DNA of 64,000 nt from Microbacterium suaedae (GTDB taxonomy: Bacteria; Actinomycetota; Actinomycetes; Actinomycetales; Microbacteriaceae), in assembly GCF_003254645.1 (NCBI RefSeq), contig NZ_PNFD01000003.1:544104-608103 (forward strand). The letters are read 5' to 3'. This document shows, piece after piece, positions 1 through 7,986 of the stretch. A program made the position numbers and the translations under genes. Below the pieces are notes generated by a model. It saw nothing but the letters and a program-made list of their open reading frames with translations, did not search any database and had not been told where the DNA came from. The first letter of the stretch is position 1. Each line of letters begins with the position of its first letter.

Positions 1-228
1 CGCCGGAATCGACGTGATCTGGTACTTCATCGCGAGGTCGGGGTTCTCGTCGACGTTGAGCTTGACGATCTTGATCTTGTCGGCGTTCTCGGCCTGGATC
101 TGGTCGAGAACGGGCGAGACCATGCGGCACGGGCCGCACCACTCGGCCCAGAAGTCGACGAGAACGGGCCCGTCGGCCGTCAGGACATCCTGCTCGAACG
201 TGTCGGTTGTCGTTGCCGGTGCGCTCAT
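1..228 (-). CDS. trxA: Thioredoxin (C-terminus beyond window)
   Basis: Cytoplasmic dithiol carrier reduced by the adjacent thioredoxin reductase. The 76 visible residues start [16 protein letters not shown] and carry the active site WCGPC in [16 protein letters not shown], followed by the usual [14 protein letters not shown] strand and the start of the SIP segment (TSIPA) that leads to the cis-proline. The ATG at 228 has a strong ribosome binding site (AAGGAG, 6 nt upstream). The gene follows trxB by 28 bp on the same strand, so the two are almost certainly one transcript. The protein runs off the left edge, with roughly 30 residues missing if it has the normal length of about 107. Identification is secure. 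Confidence 0.97.
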   Translation of the reverse strand, partial: MSAPATTTDTFEQDVLTADGPVLVDFWAEWCGPCRMVSPVLDQIQAENADKIKIVKLNVDENPDLAMKYQITSIPA

Positions 229-256
229 GGTGTCTCCTTGATGTTGAAGCGTGTGG

Positions 257-1219
257 TCAGGCGGCGGGGACGGCCTCTTCGACCGCCTTCTCGGCGTCGT
301 CCAAGGCCGCGAGGTAGTGCTCGGCGTCGAGTGCCGCGACGGTGCCGCTGGCGGCGGCTGTCACGGCCTGGCGGTAAGTGGGGTCGACGACGTCACCCGC
401 GGCGAAGACGCCGGGGACAGACGTGCGCGAGGAGCGCCCGTCGACGGCGATCGTGCCGTCGCTCGTGAGCTCGAGCTTGTCGTGCACGAGGTGCGTGCGG
501 GGGTCGTTGCCGATCGCGACGAACAGACCGTCGAGCGGCAGCTCGCGGGTATCGCCCGTGACGGTGTCGCGCAGCACGACGCCGGTGAGGCCGCTCGCGC
601 CCTGCAGTTCGGCGACCTCGCTGTTCCAGATCACCTCGATCTTGTCGTTCTCGAGGGCGCGCTTCTGCATGATCTTCGAGGCGCGGAACTCGTCGCGGCG
701 GTGCACGAGGTACACCTTCGACGCGAACTTCGTGAGGAAGGTCGCCTCCTCCATCGCCGAGTCGCCGCCGCCGACGACCGCGATCTCCTTCTCGCGGAAG
801 AAGAATCCGTCGCACGTAGCGCACCACGAGACGCCGTGACCGGACAGCTCATCCTCGCGCGGGATGTTCAGCTTGCGATAGGCGGATCCCGTCGCGAAGA
901 TCACGGATCGTGCTTCCTCGACGGCACCGGATCCGAGGGTCACCCTCTTGATCTCGCCCGTCAGGTCGAGCTCGGTGGCGTCGTCGTAGGCGACCTCGGT
1001 GCCGAAGCGCTCGGCCTGCTGCTGCATCTTCGCCATGAGATCGGGGCCCATGATCGCCTCGGGGAAGCCGGGGAAGTTCTCGACCTCGGTGGTGTTCATC
1101 AGCTCACCGCCGATCTCGACCTGGCTGGCGATCACGAGCGGCGCGAGGTTGGCGCGCGCGGCGTAGATCGCGGCGGTCCATCCGGCCGGACCGGATCCGA
1201 TGATGATGACGTCTCGCAC
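257..1219 (-). CDS. trxB: Thioredoxin-disulfide reductase
   Basis: FAD enzyme that passes electrons from NADPH to thioredoxin. The 320 residues match the normal length. Visible motifs are the N-terminal FAD site [17 protein letters not shown], the redox-active pair in WCATCDG near residue 130, the NADPH site [12 protein letters not shown], and the C-terminal FAD segment [10 protein letters not shown]. The start is a GTG at 1219 with GAGGGAGG about 7 nt upstream; the reading begins MRDVIIIG, leaving no room for an extension. It lies directly upstream of trxA. In related genomes murJ usually sits on its other side (from memory); here that junction is occupied by about 19 kb of other genes. Confidence 0.97.
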   Translation of the reverse strand: MRDVIIIGSGPAGWTAAIYAARANLAPLVIASQVEIGGELMNTTEVENFPGFPEAIMGPDLMAKMQQQAERFGTEVAYDDATELDLTGEIKRVTLGSGAVEEARSVIFATGSAYRKLNIPREDELSGHGVSWCATCDGFFFREKEIAVVGGGDSAMEEATFLTKFASKVYLVHRRDEFRASKIMQKRALENDKIEVIWNSEVAELQGASGLTGVVLRDTVTGDTRELPLDGLFVAIGNDPRTHLVHDKLELTSDGTIAVDGRSSRTSVPGVFAAGDVVDPTYRQAVTAAASGTVAALDAEHYLAALDDAEKAVEEAVPAA

Positions 1220-1383
1220 GTGTCGTGCCTCCCTCGGGCGTGTGTCTGATTGCTGAAACCCATGCTACGGGCCGGGTATTCCCAATGACCCGGTGTTACC
1301 ACGCTGAGGAAGACGGATGGTGACGCGTGGCGACGCTAGGGTCGACGAGCGCGCATCGATGTGCGCACAGCGAGAGGAGCCCC

Positions 1384-3549
1384 ATGACCGAGTCACTGTC
1401 CCCCGTTCTGCTCCGTGGCGGTGGTGCGAGCGTTGTCATCGCGCTCGATGACGTGCCGCGTGTGATCCACTGGGGTGCCGACGTCGGTCCGCTCGATGCG
1501 GAGGCACTCTCCGCGCTCGTGTCCACAGCGCATGTGGGGATCTCTGGATCCGAGCCCGATATCGCGCGCGTCTTCGGTCTGTGGGCCACTCAGCGTGACG
1601 GGTGGACGGGGACGCCGACCGTGGCCGGTCACGTGAGCGGAGCTGCCACGACGCCGCGCCCGAGACTCACAGATCACGTCGTCGACGGGGATGCTCGGTC
1701 GGTGCGCCTCACGCTCACTGACGACGTGACCGCGCTCACGGCGACGGTGACGATCGCGCTCGACGCGCACGGTGTTCTGACGCTCGATCAGGAGATCACC
1801 TTCGCGGGGGACGAAGGCGGAATCTTCGACCTGTCGTCGCTCACCGCCGCGATGCCGGTTCCGGAACGCGCGGGCGAGCTGCTCGACTTCACGGGCCGCT
1901 GGTGCCGCGAGCGGGCGCCGCAGCGGATCCCCTTCGCCTTCGGGACCCACCTGCGCGAGGGCCGGCGCGGCCGCCCAGGGCACGACTCGCCCTTCCTTCT
2001 CGTGGCGGGAACCCCCGGCTTCTCGTTCCGCTCGGGCGAGGTGTGGGCCGCGCACCTCGCGTGGAGCGGAAATCCCCGATACCTTGCCGAACGCCTGCCC
2101 GAGGGCGCCGGGTCCCATGCGGGGGCGCTGGGCGTGGGCGAGGGACTCGTGCCCGGCGAGGTGCGCCTCGCGCCAGGTGAGTCGCATCGGGCGCCGACGG
2201 CCGTCTTCGTGTGGTCTCCGGACGGTCTCGACGGGCTCGCGGCACGCCTGCACGCGCGGCTCCGCGCTCGTCCGCGGCATCCCCGGACGCCGCGCCCGCT
2301 CGTTCTCAACACCTGGGAAGCGGTGTACTTCGATCACGACCTCGCGACTCTCTCGCGACTCGCGGAGCGCGCGGCGCGTGTCGGCGTGGAGCGACTCGTG
2401 CTCGACGACGGCTGGTTCGGGGCGCGACGTGACACGACCGCGGGGCTCGGCGACTGGCACGTCGCCGCCGATGTCTGGCCGGAGGGGCTCGGTCCGCTCG
2501 TCGACGTCGTGCGCGCGCACGGGATGAGCTTCGGTCTGTGGTTCGAGCCCGAGATGGTCAACCTCGATTCGGACCTCGCGCGCGACCACCCCGAGTGGAT
2601 CCTCGGCCCCTCCGACGGGCTCGGAATGCCCATGCGGGGCCAGCACGTGCTCGACCTCGCGCATCCCGATGCATGGCGCCACCTGCTTGAGCGGATCTCG
2701 TCGCTCGTGGCCGAGTACGGCATCGACTACATCAAGTGGGATCACAACCGCGAGCTCCTCGAGGCGGTGGCGCAGAGAGACGGCTCGGACCGTCCGATTG
2801 TCGGGCAGCAGACGCGTGCGCTGTACCGGCTCATCGACGCGCTGCGCGAGCGGCACCCGGATCTCGAGATCGAGTCGTGCTCGGCGGGCGGCGCTCGCAT
2901 CGACCTCGGGATCCTCGAGCGGACAGACCGCGTCTGGGCCTCCGACTGCAACGACCCCGTCGAGCGGGGCAGAATCGAGCGCTTCACCAGCCTTGTCGTG
3001 CCGCCCGAGATGATCGGAGGGCATATCGGCCCGCCTCGGGCGCACACGACGGGCCGCGCGACGGATCTGCCCTATCGCATGGCGGCGGCGCTCTTCGGCC
3101 ATGCGGGCATCGAATGGAACCTCCTCGAATGCGACGATGACGAACTCGACGCGATCGCCGCGTGGGCCTCGCTGTACAAGCGTCTGCGTCCGCTCACGCA
3201 CACGGGACGTGTGGTGCATGCTGATGGGCTCGACGAAGGTGCCGATCTCGACGGCGTCGTCGCGGAGGACGGGTCGCGCGCCGTCTACCGTCTGACGCGC
3301 ACGGACTCCGTGGCGCAGACGCGTTCCGGAGCCGTGACGTTCCCGGGGCTGTCCCCCGAGGGCGCGGTGCGCGTGCGAGTCGTCACCGAGGCGGGCCGTG
3401 CACGGACAATGCAGGACGAGCTTCCCGCGTGGGTGCAGGCCGCCGAGGACGTCGTCGTGCTGCCCGCCGCGTCGCTCGCGACGGTCGGCCTGCCGCTCCC
3501 GTCACTCGCGCCGCAGCAGGCGCTCGTGATCGAGATCGAGCGTCTATGA
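1384..3549 (+). CDS. Alpha-galactosidase, GH36 family
   Basis: Retaining glycoside hydrolase expected to release terminal alpha-linked galactose from melibiose- or raffinose-type sugars. It has 721 residues, the usual length for bacterial GH36. An N-terminal beta-sandwich precedes a TIM barrel with the family motifs LVLDDGWFG, the nucleophile in YIKWDHNR (Asp about 453) and the acid/base in WASDCND (Asp about 521), with ESCSAGGARIDLG between them. No signal peptide is visible, so it should act on imported sugar. I chose the ATG at 1384 because GAGAGGAG lies just upstream; a GTG 57 nt earlier lacks one. It converges with the LacI-type gene, overlapping by 6 bp at the stops. No LacI operator is visible in front of it. 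Confidence 0.93.
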   Translation: MTESLSPVLLRGGGASVVIALDDVPRVIHWGADVGPLDAEALSALVSTAHVGISGSEPDIARVFGLWATQRDGWTGTPTVAGHVSGAATTPRPRLTDHVVDGDARSVRLTLTDDVTALTATVTIALDAHGVLTLDQEITFAGDEGGIFDLSSLTAAMPVPERAGELLDFTGRWCRERAPQRIPFAFGTHLREGRRGRPGHDSPFLLVAGTPGFSFRSGEVWAAHLAWSGNPRYLAERLPEGAGSHAGALGVGEGLVPGEVRLAPGESHRAPTAVFVWSPDGLDGLAARLHARLRARPRHPRTPRPLVLNTWEAVYFDHDLATLSRLAERAARVGVERLVLDDGWFGARRDTTAGLGDWHVAADVWPEGLGPLVDVVRAHGMSFGLWFEPEMVNLDSDLARDHPEWILGPSDGLGMPMRGQHVLDLAHPDAWRHLLERISSLVAEYGIDYIKWDHNRELLEAVAQRDGSDRPIVGQQTRALYRLIDALRERHPDLEIESCSAGGARIDLGILERTDRVWASDCNDPVERGRIERFTSLVVPPEMIGGHIGPPRAHTTGRATDLPYRMAAALFGHAGIEWNLLECDDDELDAIAAWASLYKRLRPLTHTGRVVHADGLDEGADLDGVVAEDGSRAVYRLTRTDSVAQTRSGAVTFPGLSPEGAVRVRVVTEAGRARTMQDELPAWVQAAEDVVVLPAASLATVGLPLPSLAPQQALVIEIERL

Positions 3550-4569
3550 CGCTGGGCGCGCTGTGCTGTCGCGCACGATGAGCTCGGTGCGGATGACCGA
3601 GAGCGGATCGGCGGTCTTGCCGCGCGCGAGCGCGAGCGCCGCGGCGATGCAGCGACGTCCGACGTCGGAGAACTCATGGTGCACCGTTGTCAGGGGCGGG
3701 GCGTAGGCGCGCCCATCGGTCGTGTCGTCGAAGCCGACGACGCTGACATCGCGTGGGACCGAGCGACCCGCCTCGGAGAGCGCGCGGTACAGGCCGAGCG
3801 CCATCTGGTCGTTGGAGCAGAAGACGGCGGTCACATCGTCGCGTCCGGCGATCTCCTGGCCTGCGACGTAGCCCGATTCGACGCTCCAATCCCCCCGGAT
3901 CACCTCGGGCACCGGTCGTCCGGATTCCTCGAGCGTCGCCCGCCACCCGTCGATGCGCCGTCCGGCGGGTCGCGAATGCGCGGGGCCGGCGATGTGCCAC
4001 ACCGTGTGGTGGCCGAGGTCGAGCAGATGCCGAGTCGCCTGGCGTGCGCCACCGACTTGGTCCGTGTCGACGACGACTTCCGCCCCGGGAGCGTCGGGAT
4101 CCATGTACACGACGGGGACGCCGGGGGGCAGGATCTGCGCCGCATGCCCGAGCTGGGGCGCCTCGAGATTGAGGATCAGCGCGTCGACCGCGAGCTCCTG
4201 CAGTCGTGAGAAGAGGCGGTCGACGTCGGTTTGGCTCGTCGCGTGCACGGGGATGAGGGTCGTGGCGTACCCCTCTTCGGCTGCGCTCAGAGCGATCGCC
4301 TCGATCGTGCGGACATCGCCGATCGTCGAGAGCGTCTGCGACAGGACGCCGATCGTGCGGAACGATCCGAGCTTGAGCGCACGTGCCGCGCTGTTGGGGC
4401 GGTAGCCGAGCTCGTTCATGGAGCGGATCACGCGATCACGCGTCGCGGAGACGACGGTCTCGGAGCCGTTCGCGACACGGGACACGGTCTGGGCCGACAC
4501 TCCGGCGTGCGCCGCGACATCGGCCATCGAAACGCGCGCACGGCGACGGAGCGGGGCTGTTCCAGTCAT
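3544..4569 (-). CDS. LacI-family repressor of the galactoside operon
   Basis: DNA-binding repressor of 341 residues with an N-terminal LacI helix-turn-helix (SMADVAAHAGVSAQTVSRVANGS) and a periplasmic-binding-protein-like sugar-sensing domain ending in LIVRDSTA. It is divergent from the ABC transporter/beta-galactosidase operon, and a near-perfect palindrome typical of LacI-family operators lies at that operon's promoter. The likely inducer is a galactoside or galactose; this is inferred from the neighbouring enzymes. An open frame extends 41 codons upstream of the ATG at 4569, but that extension crosses the operator and has no LacI-family features, so the start at MTGTAP is preferred. Confidence 0.92.
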   Translation of the reverse strand: MTGTAPLRRRARVSMADVAAHAGVSAQTVSRVANGSETVVSATRDRVIRSMNELGYRPNSAARALKLGSFRTIGVLSQTLSTIGDVRTIEAIALSAAEEGYATTLIPVHATSQTDVDRLFSRLQELAVDALILNLEAPQLGHAAQILPPGVPVVYMDPDAPGAEVVVDTDQVGGARQATRHLLDLGHHTVWHIAGPAHSRPAGRRIDGWRATLEESGRPVPEVIRGDWSVESGYVAGQEIAGRDDVTAVFCSNDQMALGLYRALSEAGRSVPRDVSVVGFDDTTDGRAYAPPLTTVHHEFSDVGRRCIAAALALARGKTADPLSVIRTELIVRDSTARPAS

Positions 4570-4588
4570 GTGACCTGCGTTCCCTCGG

Positions 4589-4619
4589 TTGTACGACGTC
4601 GTCTCTGGGGTAGCATAAT
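4589..4619 (+). promoter_or_regulatory. Candidate promoter of the galactoside ABC/GH42 operon
   Basis: A TTGTAC (4589-4594) and TAGCAT (4611-4616) pair lies 16 bp apart and upstream of the first permease gene. It would start transcription near 4623, immediately before the palindromic operator. This is a pattern match only; the -10 is a weak fit to TATAAT. Confidence 0.5.
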
Positions 4620-4624
4620 CCATG

Positions 4625-4640
4625 ATGTTTGCGTAAACAT
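4625..4640. promoter_or_regulatory. LacI-family operator
   Basis: The 16-bp palindrome ATGTTTGCGTAAACAT has one mismatched pair and the central CG found in LacI/GalR-family operators. It lies between the repressor gene and the operon, just downstream of the candidate -10, where bound repressor would block transcription start. The repressor encoded next door is the obvious ligand. No second copy was noticed in the galactoside locus. Confidence 0.85.
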
Positions 4641-4676
4641 AGACGAGACGACCCCGCAGAGAAGCGAAGGAAAACC

Positions 4677-5594
4677 ATGACGGTGATGTCACAAGCTGCC
4701 CCGGCTGTCGCGCCGAACCGGCGCGGTCGCGCGCGCGGCCGGTGGACGGGGTGGGGCTTCCTGGCGCCGTTCGCGATCGTTTTCGCGCTCGTGTTCATCG
4801 CCCCGATCCTCTATTCGCTGTACCTGAGCCTGTTCCGCACCCAGCTCGTCGGCGGCACGGAGTTCGTCGGGCTCGACAACTACGTGAAGGCGTTCGGCGA
4901 CGAGAAGCTGTGGACGGGCGTCGTGCGCGTCGCCCTCTTCCTGGTGATCCAGGTGCCGATCATGCTCTTCCTCTCGCTCCTCGCGGCGCTCGCGATCGAC
5001 TCGGGGCGCCTCTACGGCAAGAGCTTCTTCCGGCTGTCGATCTTCCTTCCGTATGCCGTCCCGGCCGTCGTCGCGACCTTCATGTGGGGCTTCATGTACG
5101 GCACGCGCTTCGGCCTCGTGGGCAACCTCAACGACATGTTCGGGCTCGACATCCCGAACCTGCTCGCTCCCGACCTCATCATGGCTTCGATCGGCAACCT
5201 CGTGACCTGGCAGTTCCTGGGCTACAACATGCTGATCTTCTACTCGGCGCTGCGTGTCATCCCGACGTCGCTGTACGAGGCGGCCGAGATCGACGGCGCC
5301 GGGCAGTTCCGCGTGATCCGGTCGATCAAGCTGCCGGGGATCCGCGGCGCGCTCGTCATCGCCACGATCTTCTCGATCATCGGCAGCTTCCAGCTGTTCA
5401 ACGAGCCCAGCATCATGCAGACGATGGCGCCCAACACGATCACGACGTCGTTCACGCCGAACCTCTACGCATACAACCTGGCCTTCACGGGTCAGCAACT
5501 GAACTACTCGGCCACCGTCGCGCTCATCATGGGCGTCGTCACGATGATCGTCGCGTACGCCGTGCAGCTGCGCGGCATGCGGAAGGGGAATTGA
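4677..5594 (+). CDS. Sugar ABC transporter permease (MalF/LacF type)
   Basis: Inner-membrane subunit of a carbohydrate ABC importer, 305 residues with about six membrane segments starting at GFLAPFAIVFALVFIAPILYS. The cytoplasmic loop that docks the ATPase is visible as EAAEIDGAGQFRVIRSIKLP. It is the first gene of an operon with a second permease (2-bp gap), a binding protein and a GH42 enzyme. No ATPase is encoded here, so a shared multi-sugar ATPase (MsiK type) elsewhere probably energises it; that is known for actinobacterial importers of this family and inferred here. The ATG at 4677 has GAAGG upstream. The substrate is probably a galactoside. Confidence 0.92.
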   Translation: MTVMSQAAPAVAPNRRGRARGRWTGWGFLAPFAIVFALVFIAPILYSLYLSLFRTQLVGGTEFVGLDNYVKAFGDEKLWTGVVRVALFLVIQVPIMLFLSLLAALAIDSGRLYGKSFFRLSIFLPYAVPAVVATFMWGFMYGTRFGLVGNLNDMFGLDIPNLLAPDLIMASIGNLVTWQFLGYNMLIFYSALRVIPTSLYEAAEIDGAGQFRVIRSIKLPGIRGALVIATIFSIIGSFQLFNEPSIMQTMAPNTITTSFTPNLYAYNLAFTGQQLNYSATVALIMGVVTMIVAYAVQLRGMRKGN

Positions 5595-5596
5595 CC

Positions 5597-6520
5597 ATGA
5601 GCAGCACCACCCTCGTCACGCTCTCCCCGCGCGCGACCGCCGCTCAGCGCCGTCGCGCGGGCATCGGCACGATCGCGAATCCGCGGCGGAACGTCGTCCT
5701 GACGGTGCTCACCGCGATCATCGTCGTCTACTCGCTGCTGCCTCTCGTGTGGCTCGTGATCAACGCCTCGAAGACGCAGGGGGAGCTCTTCTCGAGCTTC
5801 GGACTGTGGTTCTCGGGCGACTTCGCCCTCTTCGACAACATCGGTCGCGCCCTTACTTACGACGATGGAGTCTTCCTGCGCTGGTTCGGGAACACCCTCC
5901 TCTACGTCATCGTGGGCGCGGGCGGGGCGACCCTCCTGTCGATCCTCGGTGGCTACGCCCTCGCGAAGTTCGACTTCCCCGGCAAGAAGGCCGTCTTCGC
6001 CGTGGTCATCGGAGCGGTCGCGGTGCCGGGAACGGCTCTCGCGGTCCCGACGTTCCTCATGTTCAGCGAGATGGGTGTCACGAACACGCCGCTCGCCGTC
6101 ATCATCCCGTCGCTGATCTCCCCCTTCGGTCTGTACCTCATGTGGACGTTCGCCACCGAGGCGATCCCGACCGAGCTCATGGAGGCCGCGCGGATTGACG
6201 GCGCGAGCGAGTTCCGCACGTTCTGGAACGTGTGCATGCCGCTTCTGGCGCCCGGCACCGTGACCGTGCTGCTGTTCACGATGGTCGCGACGTGGAACAA
6301 CTACTTCCTGCCCCTCATCATGCTGCGAGACCCCGACTGGTATCCGCTGATCCTCGGACTCAACCAGTGGAACAACCAGGCTTCGACGGCGGGTGGCGAG
6401 CCGATCTTCGACCTCGTGCTCACGGGCTCGCTGCTCACGATCGTTCCGCTCATCGTCGCGTTCCTCTTCATGCAGCGCTACTGGCAGTCCGGCCTTGCCG
6501 CCGGGTCCGTCAAGGAATGA
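5597..6520 (+). CDS. Sugar ABC transporter permease (MalG/LacG type)
   Basis: Second membrane subunit of the galactoside importer, 307 residues, six predicted membrane segments. The ATPase-docking loop is EAARIDGASEFRTFWNVCMPLL. The first membrane helix follows a basic N-terminal stretch (NPRRNVVLTVLTAIIVVYSLLPL). The ATG at 5597 lies 2 bp after the stop of the first permease, which implies coupled translation. The same frame stays open far upstream inside that gene, but that part shows no permease features and is out of frame with the real protein there. Confidence 0.92.
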   Translation: MSSTTLVTLSPRATAAQRRRAGIGTIANPRRNVVLTVLTAIIVVYSLLPLVWLVINASKTQGELFSSFGLWFSGDFALFDNIGRALTYDDGVFLRWFGNTLLYVIVGAGGATLLSILGGYALAKFDFPGKKAVFAVVIGAVAVPGTALAVPTFLMFSEMGVTNTPLAVIIPSLISPFGLYLMWTFATEAIPTELMEAARIDGASEFRTFWNVCMPLLAPGTVTVLLFTMVATWNNYFLPLIMLRDPDWYPLILGLNQWNNQASTAGGEPIFDLVLTGSLLTIVPLIVAFLFMQRYWQSGLAAGSVKE

Positions 6521-6572
6521 CCCGCACGTCCCCTCGTACCACCCCTCATCACCACGACAATGGAGTTGCCTC

Positions 6573-7895
6573 ATGTTCAGGATGACCCAGACGCGCACGC
6601 GCGTCCTCACTGCGACCGCCTTCGTGGGCGCCGGCGCGCTGGCGCTCGCGGGCTGCGGATCCTCGGGATCCGGCGATCCCGACGCCGCGCTCGAGGAGGG
6701 CGGCGACCTCCTGGTGTGGGCCTGGGAGCCCACCCTCGACGCCGTCGTCGAGCAGTTCGAGGCTGACCACCCCGAGGTCGACGTCGAGCTCGTCAACGTC
6801 GGCACGGGCGTCGACTCGTACACGGCCCTGCAGAACGCGATCACGGCCGGCTCGGGACTGCCCGACGTGGCGCAGGTCGAGTACTACGCCCTGCCGCAGT
6901 TCGGTCTGCAGGGCTCGCTGTCCGATCTCACGGAGTTCGGTGCGGATGAGCTCGAGGGCACGTTCGCGCCGGGCCCCTGGGACTCGGTCCACTCCGGTGA
7001 GCAGATCATCGGTCTGCCGATGGACTCGGGCCCCATGGCGCTCTTCTACAACAAGGCCGTGTTCGACGAACACGGCATCGAGGTGCCGACCACGTGGGAT
7101 GAGTTCGCGCAGGCCGCCTACGACTTCCAGGAGTCGGACTCCGATGTGTTCCTCACGAACGACCTCGGCGACGGCGGATGGAACACCTCGCTCATCTGGC
7201 AGGGCGGCGGAACGCCGTGGTCGGCAGACGGCGAGAACCTGACGATCGACCTCGAGAACGACGAGGCGACGCAGCGGTTCGCCGAGACGTGGCAGCCGCT
7301 CATCGATGACGGCGTGCTCGCGCCCATCAACGGGTGGACCGATGAGTGGTTCCAGGGCATGGCGAACGGCACACTCGCGTCGCTCGTGATCGGCGCGTGG
7401 ATGCCGGCGAATCTCGAGGGCAGCGTGCCCGAGGGATCCGGTGACTGGCGCGTCGCGCCGATGCCGCAGTGGGAGGACGGCGGGCAGGCGTCGGCCGAGA
7501 ACGGCGGAAGCTCGCTCGCGATCCCGGCGGATGCCGAGGACAAGGAGCTCGCGTACGCGTTCATCGAGTACGCCAACGCGAACAGCGACGGCGTGCAGCT
7601 GCGACTCGACGGCGGCGCGTTCCCCGCGACGACCGAGCACCTCGAGTCTGACGATTTCCAGAACCAGGAGTTCGAGTACTTCGGCGGTCAGAAGATCAAC
7701 GAGGTCCTCGCGGAGTCGTCCGCGAACGTCGTCGAGGGATGGCAGTACCTGCCGTTCCAGGTCTACGCCAACACGGTCTACGGCGACACCGCCGGCCAGG
7801 CCTACCTCGGCGACATGACGATCGCCGACGGCCTCACGGCGTGGCAGGACACGTTGAAGGAGTACGGCACCGACCAGGGCTTCACGGTCGAATAA
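6573..7895 (+). CDS. Sugar ABC transporter substrate-binding lipoprotein
   Basis: Extracellular solute-binding protein (family 1) delivering the sugar to the two permeases encoded just upstream. It has 440 residues: a signal peptide TATAFVGAGALALAGC with a lipobox (LALAGC), so Cys is lipidated and the protein is anchored to the outer face of the membrane. The mature part shows family features such as ALFYNKAVFDEHGIEVPTTW and repeated acidic, Trp-rich stretches. The ATG at 6573 has GGAG 7 nt upstream; a second ATG three codons later is also possible. A long hairpin follows the stop codon and separates it from the beta-galactosidase gene. Confidence 0.93.
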   Translation: MFRMTQTRTRVLTATAFVGAGALALAGCGSSGSGDPDAALEEGGDLLVWAWEPTLDAVVEQFEADHPEVDVELVNVGTGVDSYTALQNAITAGSGLPDVAQVEYYALPQFGLQGSLSDLTEFGADELEGTFAPGPWDSVHSGEQIIGLPMDSGPMALFYNKAVFDEHGIEVPTTWDEFAQAAYDFQESDSDVFLTNDLGDGGWNTSLIWQGGGTPWSADGENLTIDLENDEATQRFAETWQPLIDDGVLAPINGWTDEWFQGMANGTLASLVIGAWMPANLEGSVPEGSGDWRVAPMPQWEDGGQASAENGGSSLAIPADAEDKELAYAFIEYANANSDGVQLRLDGGAFPATTEHLESDDFQNQEFEYFGGQKINEVLAESSANVVEGWQYLPFQVYANTVYGDTAGQAYLGDMTIADGLTAWQDTLKEYGTDQGFTVE

Positions 7896-7913
7896 CCCGC
7901 CCACACATCCAGA

Positions 7914-7969
7914 GGGTCGCCAGGAAACGACAGTTGTCGGCACCCCGCACTGACGTTTTCTGGCGACCC
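7914..7969. repeat. Long intergenic hairpin between binding protein and beta-galactosidase
   Basis: Two 21-nt arms (7914-7934 and 7949-7969) pair at 19 of 21 positions around a 14-nt loop. There is no T-tract, so it is not a classical terminator. It sits inside an operon between same-direction genes, where it could stabilise the upstream mRNA or partly block read-through into the beta-galactosidase gene. Similar long hairpins occur at five other intergenic sites in the window. Confidence 0.85.
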
Positions 7970-7986
7970 ATCACGGGAGAACACAC

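Noticed and set aside
1393..3219. Long antisense frame of 608 codons across the alpha-galactosidase gene
   Set aside because: Arg-rich shadow with no family motif and no ribosome binding site; it reflects codon bias of the GC-rich sense gene.
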